Part shown: one piece after another, positions 1-7,444 of the stretch
How the letters are laid out: each line of letters starts with the position of its first letter
Numbering within the stretch: position 1 is the stretch's first letter
Origin: a virus
Virus record (IMG/VR): IMGVR_UViG_3300020185_000044
Location: 1 to 64,000 of that record
Reading direction: 5' to 3' (one strand)
DNA: 64,000 bases
Position numbers and translations under genes: made by a program
The notes under the pieces: generated by a model
Seen by the model: only the letters and a program-made list of their open reading frames with translations
Database searches by the model: none
Told to the model about the DNA's origin: nothing

Positions 1-216
1 CGCGATCTTCACGAATTACAAGGAAATAAAAATACTCTATTGCTGGATATTTCAGTAGAAGAAAATTTCGGAAGTGATTACGGTACTATTGACGAATACG
101 GAAGGAGTGAAAGTATTAAAGTGTTGAATCATACAGCGTATTTTGACCAAGAAGGAAACGAACTAGAAAGCGACATTATTGATATATTAGATTTGCCTTG
201 TGGTGTTATTGGCTAA
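1..216 (+). CDS. Hypothetical protein, 3' part only
   Basis: Reading frame 1 is open from the window edge to TAA at 214-216, giving the last 71 residues of a protein that begins outside the window. It is acidic and soluble, with no membrane segment and no motif I recognise. It ends just before a hairpin-bounded cassette junction (211-270), so it is probably one of the small accessory cassette genes. Confidence 0.55.
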   Translation, partial: RDLHELQGNKNTLLLDISVEENFGSDYGTIDEYGRSESIKVLNHTAYFDQEGNELESDIIDILDLPCGVIG

Positions 217-270
217 CGGTTAGTATATGAAGCGTTGAGGCACGAAATGATTTATATACCGTGTTATGCG
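211..270 (+). repeat. attC-like cassette junction
   Basis: GGCTAACG at the left and GTTATGCG at the right bracket an imperfect stem (GGTTAGTATATGA pairs loosely with TTTATATACC). This is the layout of other cassette junctions in the window (48284-48386, 48613-48709, 40348-40444). The tag GTTATGCG recurs at 54839-54846, where it opens a paralogous cassette. That it is a recombination site is inferred. Confidence 0.45.
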
Positions 271-290
271 TATTTTAAAATTATAAGATT

Positions 291-509
291 ATGAAAGAAG
301 TATATGTTTTACATATCCATTATTGCCAAAATGGATTTTTTTCAGCAGATTTTGAAGGTGTTTATAAAACAGAAGAAAATGCTGAAAAAGCAGGAAGTAA
401 TTTTTTAAACGGTTATTACACAAATAAAGGAAGAACTTCCTTTGTTGAGCCTTTTTATATTGAAAACAACGAATTTACATATTCAATTATTAAAACATTA
501 GTGATATGA
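291..509 (+). CDS. Hypothetical small protein (72 aa)
   Basis: It starts at ATG 291 and overlaps the next gene by 4 nt (ATGA), so the two are likely translationally coupled. It is rich in aromatic and acidic residues and has no signal peptide or membrane helix. The first residues (MKEVYVLHIHY) suggest a beta strand. It is the first of three coupled genes in one cassette. Function unknown. Confidence 0.6.
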   Translation: MKEVYVLHIHYCQNGFFSADFEGVYKTEENAEKAGSNFLNGYYTNKGRTSFVEPFYIENNEFTYSIIKTLVI

Positions 510-712
510 CACCAAAAGAAAAAGCGGAAGCACTTTACAATAAGTTTAACAGAATAGTTGATAGAAGCAATCCGTTAGAAGATATGGATAAAACTACGAA
601 GCAGTTATGTGATTTATTTGTAACAGAAACATTAACAAGTTTTGTAATAAACTTAACAGATTACCAAACAGAATTTTGGATTGAAGTACAAAAAGAAATA
701 GAAAGATTATGA
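506..712 (+). CDS. Hypothetical small helical protein (68 aa), paralogue of 54865-55092
   Basis: This acidic, helix-rich protein begins MTPKEKAEAL and has a conserved C-terminal part (F-x-I-x-L-x-D-x-Q-x-x-F-W-x-E-V). The same start and end are seen in the protein at 54865-55092, so the two are paralogues from two related cassettes. It overlaps its neighbours on both sides by ATGA. Function unknown. Confidence 0.65.
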   Translation: MTPKEKAEALYNKFNRIVDRSNPLEDMDKTTKQLCDLFVTETLTSFVINLTDYQTEFWIEVQKEIERL

Positions 713-957
713 AAACACCGGTACAAGAATTAATGGAGTATATGGAGCAAAACCAATATTTTATTGGTAATGATTTATTAGCTAAGTATAATGAACTTAT
801 TGAGAAAGAGAAACAACAGTTTATAAGTTGTTATATTAGAGCTATGACGAAAGATTATTTAAACCCTATGCCAAGAAAATATTATTATGAACCTGCTGAA
901 GAATATTATTATACTTTTATTAACCCATTAGGCAGAAATAAGGAATCCTATAAATAG
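709..957 (+). CDS. Hypothetical protein (82 aa); intact copy of the pseudogene at 55089-55337
   Basis: It begins with a glutamate- and methionine-rich helix (MKTPVQELMEYMEQNQYF) and ends in a tyrosine-rich tail. A nearly identical DNA copy lies at 55089-55337 but is frameshifted by one missing base. The 36 bases after the stop are also shared between the copies, showing that DNA beyond the gene was duplicated. Coupled to the upstream gene by ATGA. Function unknown. Confidence 0.65.
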   Translation: MKTPVQELMEYMEQNQYFIGNDLLAKYNELIEKEKQQFISCYIRAMTKDYLNPMPRKYYYEPAEEYYYTFINPLGRNKESYK

Positions 958-1004
958 CCACTAAACGGTAATTAGTGGCAAAATATAGTTACGCACAACG
1001 TATT

Positions 1005-1293
1005 GTGTATAAATAGTAACGGTTAAATAAACAAAAACTTAAAAGATATGACAGACTTAGAAAAAATGAAAAACACATTTACTGAATTAGGTGTGGAATT
1101 TACAGAGAAGACAGCAAAAAAAGAATATAGCGAAGATGTAACAACAACCTCTTATGATGGCGAGGCTAAATGGGATGTTTGTTTAAACCTTGAAAATGGA
1201 ATTGGATATTACAGTTTTGAATGTGATTTTTATTTTTTAGGTGGCAAGTACTTAACTCACGGATGTTGGGAGTAGTAGTTATTATTTATACAC
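1005..1293 (+). repeat. 16-bp inverted repeat bracketing a single small gene
   Basis: GTGTATAAATAGTAAC (1005-1020) and GTTATTATTTATACAC (1278-1293) are inverted copies with one mismatch. They enclose exactly the gene at 1048-1275. An AACG motif lies outside the left arm and CGTTGTTG outside the right arm, as in other cassette junctions here. Confidence 0.6.
1048..1275 (+). CDS. Hypothetical small acidic protein (75 aa)
   Basis: It starts at ATG 1048 after an A-rich leader. It has an amphipathic N-terminal helix and then a beta-rich C-terminal half with three cysteines and a tryptophan-rich end (THGCWE). There is no membrane segment. It is the only gene between the inverted repeats at 1005-1020 and 1278-1293. 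Function unknown; probably an accessory cassette gene. Confidence 0.6.
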   Translation: MTDLEKMKNTFTELGVEFTEKTAKKEYSEDVTTTSYDGEAKWDVCLNLENGIGYYSFECDFYFLGGKYLTHGCWE

Positions 1294-1296
1294 GTT

Positions 1297-1325
1297 GTTG
1301 TAAAATCGTTTTAATGTTTTATAAC
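1297..1325 (+). repeat. Hairpin with GTTTTAAT loop (possible gene-less mini-cassette)
   Basis: GTTGTAAAA (1297-1305) pairs with TTTTATAAC (1317-1325), one G-T wobble, around a loop containing GTTTTAAT. The arms look like the matched end tags of longer cassettes, so it may be a cassette without a gene. Confidence 0.5.
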
Positions 1326-1394
1326 ACCAAGCTAAGAAACGTAAAGCGAAGCGTATGTTTCCTTAGCGACTGTTAACGCACGTTTTAATGTGCG
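1321..1394 (+). repeat. 74-bp double-hairpin repeat, identical to 55507-55580
   Basis: The first hairpin is formed by GCTAAGAAAC and GTTTCCTTAGC, the second by CGCAC and GTGCG around a GTTTTAAT loop (1377-1394). An identical 74-bp copy sits at 55507-55580 and diverged copies at 38397-38462, 40637-40692 and 48914-48971. In every case it begins TAACACC and follows a small cassette gene. Confidence 0.75.
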
Positions 1395-1397
1395 AAA

Positions 1398-1772
1398 TTA
1401 CTTTTGAATGTAAATTAACCCTCCTAAAATTGCAGCGACTGATCCAAAGGAAATACAACCAATTTTTAAAAGTTTATTGCCTCGTTTTAATCGGTTAATT
1501 GATTTATCTTTTGATTTGATTAGTTCTCGGTAGTAAACTTCTTTTTCTTGGTGGATTACTTCTTTTTCCTTGAACTTAAATAACGCCTCTTTTTGCGCCT
1601 TAATAGCTTCGTCTTGTTGTTCTATCCTTCGCGCTCGGTTAAGTAGCAGAGAATCGCAGTAAATAGCCTTAATTTGCGACTTTCTTATTGACTTTAGTTC
1701 GTCAATTGTGAATTGCCCTTTTAATGATATTGATAAGGCTGTCAGAATTACTAATAGTATCGACGTTTTCAT
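1398..1772 (-). CDS. Small protein with signal-like N-terminus, coiled coil and C-terminal membrane helix; possible spanin partner
   Basis: I take ATG 1772, because the protein then opens with an export-type segment (MKTSILLVILTALSISLKG). A charged coiled coil of about 80 residues follows, and then a C-terminal hydrophobic stretch (about residues 101-120). The first 71 nt overlap the upstream gene in another frame, as Rz/Rz1 spanin genes do. Topology and position at the end of the lysis cluster suggest a role in outer-membrane disruption or membrane anchoring. No lipobox cysteine is seen, so spanin identity is tentative. Confidence 0.55.
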   Translation of the reverse strand: MKTSILLVILTALSISLKGQFTIDELKSIRKSQIKAIYCDSLLLNRARRIEQQDEAIKAQKEALFKFKEKEVIHQEKEVYYRELIKSKDKSINRLKRGNKLLKIGCISFGSVAAILGGLIYIQK

Positions 1773-2025
1773 ATTGTTTTTGGATATTTTTTTCCAGTTC
1801 AAAATAGATAGTATCAATCTTTTGACCTTCCAAACTCAACGAATCTACAAACAAGGCTAAAGAATCAATCTTTTGCTGTTTTAAATCTAGCAAAGAATCA
1901 TATTTAACTGTGTCTACTTCTTCTACTTTGTTCGGGTTAGTGGTTGCGTAGTATAGAAGGAAAAGCAAACCAATTGAAAGCCCGATTAAAAAAGATAGTA
2001 CTTGATTATTCACTTTGCCCTCCAT
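1702..2025 (-). CDS. Rz-like inner-membrane spanin candidate
   Basis: The 107-aa protein has one N-terminal membrane helix (about residues 9-27) and then a long periplasmic coiled coil rich in D, L, Q and K. This is the usual architecture of an i-spanin. It overlaps the endolysin-like gene upstream (2006-2449) and the next small exported protein downstream, in a lysis cassette arrangement. Identification rests on topology and context, since spanins diverge quickly. Confidence 0.55.
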   Translation of the reverse strand: MEGKVNNQVLSFLIGLSIGLLFLLYYATTNPNKVEEVDTVKYDSLLDLKQQKIDSLALFVDSLSLEGQKIDTIYFELEKNIQKQYENVDTISNSDSLINIIKRAIHN

Positions 2026-2449
2026 TGGTTACAAATAAATGAATATTCTCACCGTTTGAAATAGCTTCTTTAATCTTAGCAGTTAAAGGTTTTTCCATTG
2101 TTCCTTGAATAGTATCGTCGTTCAACCTATTCTTAGCTACCAACGGGCAACCATGAGTATTAGAATGGTTGTTCCCACCATGAAAGCGAACGCCTTTAAA
2201 TTGTATTCCATTGCAGTTAATAGTCCATTTACCGTCAGTAGATAGGATAGGCATTTCTCGCTTAAACCTTGAACTCATTGTAACGTCAACTAGATATTCA
2301 CCTTCTGGAATTGCTGTCTCGCCTTTTACTTTAATTGCGTAAGGCCGAACGGTATCTTCTAAGGTTTCACAAAAATAAACCCCGTCAATGTATAGTTTTC
2401 CTAACGTTGTTCTTGCGGTGTAGCTGTCTCGTTTTAGTTCAATTTTCAT
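2006..2449 (-). CDS. DUF5675-family / L,D-transpeptidase-like cell-wall protein
   Basis: The 147-aa protein has the pattern of phage DUF5675 proteins: a G-K-L-Y-I-D-G start, C-E-T-L-E, then G-x-T-A-I-P-x-G-x-Y. It ends with an R-F-H-G-G-N region followed by T-H-G-C. The His and Cys spacing resembles the L,D-transpeptidase (YkuD) active site, so it probably acts on peptidoglycan. It lies between coiled-coil/membrane proteins in the lysis cluster. A second wall enzyme, the M15 peptidase at 62619-63056, is encoded far away, so this one may be a virion- or lysis-associated remodelling enzyme. The exact chemistry is not shown. Confidence 0.7.
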   Translation of the reverse strand: MKIELKRDSYTARTTLGKLYIDGVYFCETLEDTVRPYAIKVKGETAIPEGEYLVDVTMSSRFKREMPILSTDGKWTINCNGIQFKGVRFHGGNNHSNTHGCPLVAKNRLNDDTIQGTMEKPLTAKIKEAISNGENIHLFVTNGGQSE

Positions 2450-2777
2450 AACTTTTATTTTCGATTTGCCTATCTAGTTTTGTATCAATTCGGTCAAGTC
2501 GTTGATTCATTAATTCAATTTTTACAGCAAGTTCTGAAAGTAATTTAATAGATTCAATTCTGGACGGTTTGCTTTCAGCTTTGTAGGCTTCGACTGACTC
2601 CAACCTATGCTCTAATTTTTGAACTTTTGTAACTGTTGGTAGTTGTTGATTCAGCTTCTTTATTTCGTTAGAATTGGTGCTAATTTGGCCATTCATTCCA
2701 GACGTAAAGACAAAGAATGTGAATGCACCTCCAAGAAGTGTAAAGAAAAAACCATAAGCCCAATTGATATTCTTCAC
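2439..2777 (-). CDS. Membrane-anchored coiled-coil protein (haemolysin XhlA-like)
   Basis: It has one N-terminal membrane helix (about residues 7-26) and then heptad-rich sequence ending in MNQRLDRIDTKLDRQI. Such small TM-plus-coiled-coil proteins commonly accompany phage holins. The start overlaps the stop of the upstream holin candidate by 4 nt (ATGA) and its end overlaps the DUF5675 gene. A lysis accessory role is inferred from topology and position. Confidence 0.55.
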   Translation of the reverse strand: MKNINWAYGFFFTLLGGAFTFFVFTSGMNGQISTNSNEIKKLNQQLPTVTKVQKLEHRLESVEAYKAESKPSRIESIKLLSELAVKIELMNQRLDRIDTKLDRQIENKSYEN

Positions 2778-3142
2778 AATTCAAATTTTTCAGGTTTAAT
2801 AATTCCAGTTTTTCTTCCAAGCCAATCAACAGTAATAGAAAAAATACCTGTTAAGGTATAGCCGCTTACCTCTAGTGTTAAATCTCCTTCGCCAGCTTTA
2901 TTCAAAGCCCATTGTGTTATCTCTTCATTATTAACACCACTATGAATTAGAGTTACAAAAATCGCGCTAAAAGTAAAGCCGATTATCATATTATTCCACC
3001 TTTTGGAAAACCATCTATAGAAACTGCGTTGAAATCCGTTCGGCTTTTTTCCGTAATAGTATTCGTGGTTTTGATAATGTATAAATTCTGAGGCAATTAC
3101 CCCAACAAAAATTACAACAGCGTAAATAAGTATTTCTTTCAT
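2774..3142 (-). CDS. Multi-span membrane protein, holin candidate
   Basis: The 122-aa protein has hydrophobic segments near residues 3-19, 51-68 and 92-108, joined by a basic, aromatic loop (GFQRSFYRWFSKRW). Size and topology fit a three-span holin, and it is followed by a coiled-coil membrane protein, a wall enzyme and a spanin candidate. A second two-span holin candidate exists at 6105-6320, so which one times lysis is unclear. Confidence 0.55.
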   Translation of the reverse strand: MKEILIYAVVIFVGVIASEFIHYQNHEYYYGKKPNGFQRSFYRWFSKRWNNMIIGFTFSAIFVTLIHSGVNNEEITQWALNKAGEGDLTLEVSGYTLTGIFSITVDWLGRKTGIIKPEKFEL

Positions 3143-3160
3143 ATTTTTACGTTAATCTGG

Positions 3161-5302
3161 TTAAATACCTCCATCTGTAATTGCCCAACCTTTTCCAACT
3201 AAACTTGCCCTTGCTGTTGAACTTGCTGCCGTATATTTAGCCGTTCCAAAACTTATAGTTATTGGAGTTTGGACTGGTCTAGAATCCCAACCATTATAGA
3301 TAGCATCTAGGTTTGTTGAGCTAAAGGTAGAAGGAGTTTTAGTGCCCATAAAATTTACAAAATCCGTGACATTCGAAACATTCCAACTTCCTAAATTTTG
3401 GTCAAATGCTGGTGCATTATCAAACATCCAAAACATATTAGTAACGCTACTTACATCCCACCCACCTATATTACTGTTGAAATTAGTGCAACGGCGAAAC
3501 ATTTGATTCATATCTAACGCACTTGTAGGAGTCCAACTTGATATATTACCATTGAAATTAGTACATTGCTGAAACATCCGTTCAAATGTGGTAACGTTGC
3601 TAACATTCCAAGAATTTAAATTTTGATTAAATGAAGAGCAACCAAAAAACATATATCTAGTCTCCGTTGCACTAGCCATATTCCAAGAATCCAAAGGCTG
3701 GTTAAAAGAAGAGGCGTTATTAAACATACTTACGAAAAAAGTAACGTTGCTGATATCCCAATTGCTTATGTTACCATTAAAAGAAGAGCAATTGAAGAAA
3801 GTCGCTCCCAAATTAGTCATATTACTTACATCCCAATTATTCATGTCTACATTCAAACTGGAACAACCATTAAAAGTATTGGATAAAGATGTAAGAGTTC
3901 CTAAATTTGGAGCATCAGTAAAGCCACCCGTAAAATTGGCGCATCCACGAAACGAACTAGTCATGAACTCAAAAACATTATCTCCCCATTGGTCAATTGT
4001 AATGAGTTTTAATTTGTCTCCGCCATTATTAAAATAAAACCCGCCAAATGAACCAGATATAGTTATTTGATATGTTCCACCGCTTGCGTATGTATGTGAA
4101 ACGTTTCCTGCTGCTGCTGCGCTAAGATTTCCATCACCCCAATCAATAGATGCCGAATAAGTTCCAGTAGAAGAAAAAGGAATTACCATCGTGTCTGATG
4201 CAGAGCCTGCTCTCGTAGTATCAACGGTCATTTTAAATGAAGTAAAATCCGTATGTGGTACCCAACAAGTAGATGTATTGAAATTGTTTAGTGTTCCGTT
4301 ATAACCGTTAGTAGTTGCGTCAACTGCTACACTAGAGCCGCTAACTTCGTTTAAGTGGTAGCTGACTCTTGCAGAAGGCATTACTTCTAAAAACGAAGCA
4401 CCGTTACCGCCATTATATAAATCGCTAACTTGTGGTAAAGATGCTGCGGTAGTTACGTCTAAACCAAACTCATCCATAACTCCGTCAAACCATAACCCCG
4501 TTCGCCTATAAGAGCCTAGTTGATACATGTTTAGGGTGTCATTAGTTGGGAGTTCTCCCGTTACGCTTTCTACGCCATCCCAATACAACCTGACATCATT
4601 ATTACTATCTTTTGTAACGCATACATGATGCCATTGATTTAATGTTACGGTAGGTATGGTAAAATTAAGCCTAGATAAAGCAGCACTTCCACCAGCAAAT
4701 TGAACTCTAAATAATGTAGAATTTATAAGGTATAATAAATCGTTTGCTGAAGTATTACCGCCTCCTAAACTTACACCTGTTTTAGTCGGTTTTATCCATA
4801 ACGAAATAGTCCATTCAAAAGCATTACTAAGTATAGCGCCCCCTGACCCTAAATCAACATAATCATTAACCCCGTCAAACTCTAAGGCATTATTAAAAGC
4901 GAAAGCCAACTTTGAAACCAACTCTTGCTCATTCTCAAACTGAATACCTAAAGACTTGAATTTAAGAATCTCTGACTCTAGTTTCATTTTGTTATCGAAG
5001 CTTATACCCAACCTGCGAGCTATCTTTAAGTCAGCGGAGAGTTCTTGTTCATTCTCAAGGCTTATGCCAAGATTACGAGCTATCTTTAAGTCAGCGGAAA
5101 GTTCTTGTTCATTCTCAAGCTGAATATCTAAAGCTAAAGACTTGAATTTAAGAATCTCTGACTGCAACTCCATTTCATTCTCAAAGCTTATGTCTAGCTT
5201 ATGAACTATCTTATGAACTATCTTAGAGGGCGTAGATATTCCACCCCCTCCACCTAGAGAAGCGCCCGTACTGAATATACCTCTGCGTCCTAGTTTACCC
5301 AA
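3161..5302 (-). CDS. Tail fibre/adhesin: N-terminal repeats, LamG-like, PKD-like and DUF285 repeats
   Basis: The 713-aa protein is modular. A glycine-rich start is followed by five roughly 20-residue repeats built on I-x-x-x-N-E-x-E-L (residues about 33-130). A LamG/concanavalin-like domain follows (FDGVNDYVDLG to about 330), then a PKD-like segment with I-D-W-G-D-G-N (about 345-430). Last come DUF285 'MF-x-x-C-x-x-F-N' repeats with W-D-V-S-N-V-T cores (about 450-690). DUF285 and LamG are surface-binding modules, so this is probably the receptor-binding fibre. The repeats at the base probably form the trimeric shaft or attachment. Confidence 0.75.
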   Translation of the reverse strand: MGKLGRRGIFSTGASLGGGGGISTPSKIVHKIVHKLDISFENEMELQSEILKFKSLALDIQLENEQELSADLKIARNLGISLENEQELSADLKIARRLGISFDNKMKLESEILKFKSLGIQFENEQELVSKLAFAFNNALEFDGVNDYVDLGSGGAILSNAFEWTISLWIKPTKTGVSLGGGNTSANDLLYLINSTLFRVQFAGGSAALSRLNFTIPTVTLNQWHHVCVTKDSNNDVRLYWDGVESVTGELPTNDTLNMYQLGSYRRTGLWFDGVMDEFGLDVTTAASLPQVSDLYNGGNGASFLEVMPSARVSYHLNEVSGSSVAVDATTNGYNGTLNNFNTSTCWVPHTDFTSFKMTVDTTRAGSASDTMVIPFSSTGTYSASIDWGDGNLSAAAAGNVSHTYASGGTYQITISGSFGGFYFNNGGDKLKLITIDQWGDNVFEFMTSSFRGCANFTGGFTDAPNLGTLTSLSNTFNGCSSLNVDMNNWDVSNMTNLGATFFNCSSFNGNISNWDISNVTFFVSMFNNASSFNQPLDSWNMASATETRYMFFGCSSFNQNLNSWNVSNVTTFERMFQQCTNFNGNISSWTPTSALDMNQMFRRCTNFNSNIGGWDVSSVTNMFWMFDNAPAFDQNLGSWNVSNVTDFVNFMGTKTPSTFSSTNLDAIYNGWDSRPVQTPITISFGTAKYTAASSTARASLVGKGWAITDGGI

Positions 5303-5303
5303 A

Positions 5304-5708
5304 CTACGCTATTTTTACCTTATAAACCGCTGCGTTTGCTTCAAACTTAACCTCATCTCCCGTTGTGATTGTTTTAGATGATGTTAATGTATCGTATGAT
5401 AAAAGGTTTCCACCCGTTGCAGCGTCATATATAGCAGCATAATCTGCTGTTGCTCCTGCTGATGCACTTAATGTTATAGTTATATCTGATATGTTGTCTG
5501 CTTGGCGGAAGGTACCGCTAGTAGTAACACCACCCAAAGCAATTGCATCTCTAGTTGTTGAACCTTTTATTGTGTTTGTTATTTCTGTACCCGCTCCCGA
5601 TGGGTCGCCATTGAATAAGGCGATGTACACTGTTGTTGGCGCTGTGGGCATATCAGTTCCCTTTACCCAATCAATTAATTCGTCTGCTAAATATTGTGAA
5701 AATGGCAT
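5304..5708 (-). CDS. Small virion/tail-fibre-associated protein
   Basis: The 134-aa protein opens MPFSQYLADELIDWVKG and contains T-V-Y-I-A-L-F-N-G-D-P and A-I-Y-D-A-A-T-G-G-N-L-L. These are hallmarks of a common small structural phage protein found next to fibres. The fibre gene starts 1 nt beyond its stop on the same strand. The likely role is a fibre connector or baseplate component. No catalytic motif is present. Confidence 0.65.
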   Translation of the reverse strand: MPFSQYLADELIDWVKGTDMPTAPTTVYIALFNGDPSGAGTEITNTIKGSTTRDAIALGGVTTSGTFRQADNISDITITLSASAGATADYAAIYDAATGGNLLSYDTLTSSKTITTGDEVKFEANAAVYKVKIA

Positions 5709-5747
5709 AATTTGTTATTTACTTGTTTGTTATTTACTTGTTTGTTT

Positions 5748-6098
5748 TTATATTTTTGATTCTATTATTTCAAGTCTCCTTGAATATTCTTTATGGCGTT
5801 CATCATCTCTTTTGATTAACATTTCAACCATTGCGTCTATCTTATTAAGCTTCTCCATAGCCGCATCTTTACTTTGATTACTCGCCTCTTTATGTGCTGT
5901 AAGTTCTATTATCTTTTGTTCTCTCACAGCATCTTCCTTATCGTTAGCTTCTAAGCGTTCTAATATTCTTAGCACTGTTTCTTCAAACTTGTCCAATCTA
6001 CCAACAGAACTCTTTACAGTTGTCCTTACATCTGCATACCCCGCAACTATCGCCACAAGCGCTATAAGAAAGTCTATGTGATTTAATAGTTCATCCAT
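5748..6098 (-). CDS. Membrane-anchored coiled-coil protein, second XhlA-like candidate
   Basis: The 116-aa protein has a short hydrophobic N-terminus (about residues 9-21), then charged heptads (RLDKFEETVLRILERL and further) to the end. It is paired with a two-span holin candidate 6 nt upstream, mirroring the pair at 2439-3142. A lysis accessory role is inferred. Confidence 0.5.
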   Translation of the reverse strand: MDELLNHIDFLIALVAIVAGYADVRTTVKSSVGRLDKFEETVLRILERLEANDKEDAVREQKIIELTAHKEASNQSKDAAMEKLNKIDAMVEMLIKRDDERHKEYSRRLEIIESKI

Positions 6099-6104
6099 TA
6101 CTCA

Positions 6105-6320
6105 TTACTTCTTTTCTGCGAATTTTTGAAATACTTTAGTTCCCGCTGAATAAGCAAGTAGAGTAACTACCATTGGTAAGGCATCGCCTATTGTTATATT
6201 GCTTACAAATACAGAGCAAATAGATATTAATATACCAGCCATTGCAGCTATAAATGTCTTTAATCTTGTAATGGATTTAACTCCATCGCTCTCTTCAAAA
6301 AACCCTACTTGTCCGTTCAT
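6105..6320 (-). CDS. Two-span holin candidate
   Basis: The 71-aa protein has two hydrophobic helices (about residues 20-40 and 43-60) and a basic C-terminus (KVFQKFAEKK), typical of small class II holins. It overlaps the upstream gene by 4 nt (ATGA). Size, topology and neighbours point to a holin. Confidence 0.6.
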   Translation of the reverse strand: MNGQVGFFEESDGVKSITRLKTFIAAMAGILISICSVFVSNITIGDALPMVVTLLAYSAGTKVFQKFAEKK

Positions 6321-6925
6321 TTCTCTTTGGTTATTTTATAGTTAGTTATTATTGAATCACCACAGCTAGTTAACACTGTAATTTCGTATTGTCTTTTACC
6401 CCAACGTGGAGTCCAATTCCAATTGAATAATCTCTTTCTTTCATCTGTAGTCACTATCGCAAGTTCTGTCTTGTCTTTTACGCTGAAATCTCCTATGGTA
6501 TCCATATTAAACCACATAAAATCCACTTCTAAGCCGCAAGTGTTATAAGATGCTCGGTTAAGCATTAAGCCCTCAAAATCGCTTGTAATTATCTTTACGG
6601 TATCTCTGCTGTATTTCTCTGTTCTTATGTATTGAATTTCCGTTATTGTCTTAGGATTCTTTTTTAAAGAGTCTAATACCCATTGGAGTTCTTTCTTTTC
6701 TTTTAATATTTCTCTAAAGCCCTTCTTGCTTATTGTAGCCTCTTGGGTTGAACGGGAAATATCTAAAGCCATTGACTGCAACTCTCCTTGCGACTTCTGA
6801 TTCTTATTTAGTAAGTCCGTATTCTTATCGCAAGTAAGTAATAATAGCGCAAATAATAGCCCGATTACTATAAAATGCCAATACTTAACTAATATCTTGG
6901 CTACTATGTCAAGTGCAATACTCAC
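6317..6925 (-). CDS. TM plus coiled-coil protein with periplasmic C-terminal domain; spanin-like
   Basis: The 202-aa protein has a strong N-terminal membrane helix (about residues 16-31), a coiled coil of about 60 residues, then a beta-rich domain with three cysteines and a WNWTPRWG segment. It resembles Rz-type or DUF6808-type phage envelope proteins of Bacteroidota, but I cannot assign it firmly. It is operonic with the holin candidate downstream. Confidence 0.5.
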   Translation of the reverse strand: MSIALDIVAKILVKYWHFIVIGLLFALLLLTCDKNTDLLNKNQKSQGELQSMALDISRSTQEATISKKGFREILKEKKELQWVLDSLKKNPKTITEIQYIRTEKYSRDTVKIITSDFEGLMLNRASYNTCGLEVDFMWFNMDTIGDFSVKDKTELAIVTTDERKRLFNWNWTPRWGKRQYEITVLTSCGDSIITNYKITKEK

Positions 6926-6928
6926 TAC

Positions 6929-7399
6929 TTATTTTTGGTTTCCGTAGTTAGTAACTGTTACTGTACAAGCACCCGTTGTAGAACCTTCTACATATATAGG
7001 CTTTACGAAGTTATATCCTAAGCTTGCTTGTCTGTCTGCTAGAAATCTACTATTATCTGATGTGGTGGAGGTAATTGTAACTCCATCTACTTCTGTATCT
7101 ACCCCTTGGTCAGCCGCAATTCCTATTGCTATAATCTTACAATCTTCTTTGTCGATTACTTTTAATGCTGTTGTAGATAGGTCAGATGTAAATGCAGAAT
7201 TAAGTAATCCGCTAACACCATCTCTTTCAACCCATTCCACTCGTCTTGATTCCTTTTGCGTTGAGTCTGTTATATAGTCACCCACCTTTACTTGGTCGGC
7301 TGTGCTTGTTATAAATGAAGCCCCGAATGTATCAACAGTTCCAGTTGCAGCAGCATCGGCTGGAATAAATGTGTCGGTTGTTACGTTAAATGTTGCCAT
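6929..7399 (-). CDS. Putative virion decoration or fibre protein
   Basis: The 156-aa protein is rich in T, S, V, A and D with little helix, as beta-sandwich virion proteins are. It has its own promoter box (CAAAGATA at 7422-7429 on the plus strand), suggesting it is made in high amount. It sits between the internal-protein operon and the membrane-protein cluster. No named family recognised. Confidence 0.5.
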   Translation of the reverse strand: MATFNVTTDTFIPADAAATGTVDTFGASFITSTADQVKVGDYITDSTQKESRRVEWVERDGVSGLLNSAFTSDLSTTALKVIDKEDCKIIAIGIAADQGVDTEVDGVTITSTTSDNSRFLADRQASLGYNFVKPIYVEGSTTGACTVTVTNYGNQK

Positions 7400-7421
7400 A
7401 TTGGTTATTTTTTGTTAAATA

Positions 7422-7429
7422 CAAAGATA
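7422..7429 (-). promoter_or_regulatory. -7 box TATCTTTG for the 6929-7399 unit
   Basis: It matches the Bacteroidota -7 consensus TAnnTTTG. It lies 22 nt before the ATG, in the gap after the giant internal-protein gene. Confidence 0.65.
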
Positions 7430-7444
7430 CTAAATTTAAAATTA

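Noticed and set aside
1-1394. Terminal repeat or packaging site between 1-1394 and 54839-55580
   Set aside because: Similarity is limited to parts of two cassettes with diverged genes between, and the positions are not the ends of a genome. It is better explained as cassette duplication.
3747-4037. Long open frames opposite the fibre gene and other late genes (for example 3747-4037, 10716-11363, 8125-8310)
   Set aside because: They mirror the codon pattern of the real genes on the other strand, lack promoter and ribosome-binding context, and give low-complexity proteins.
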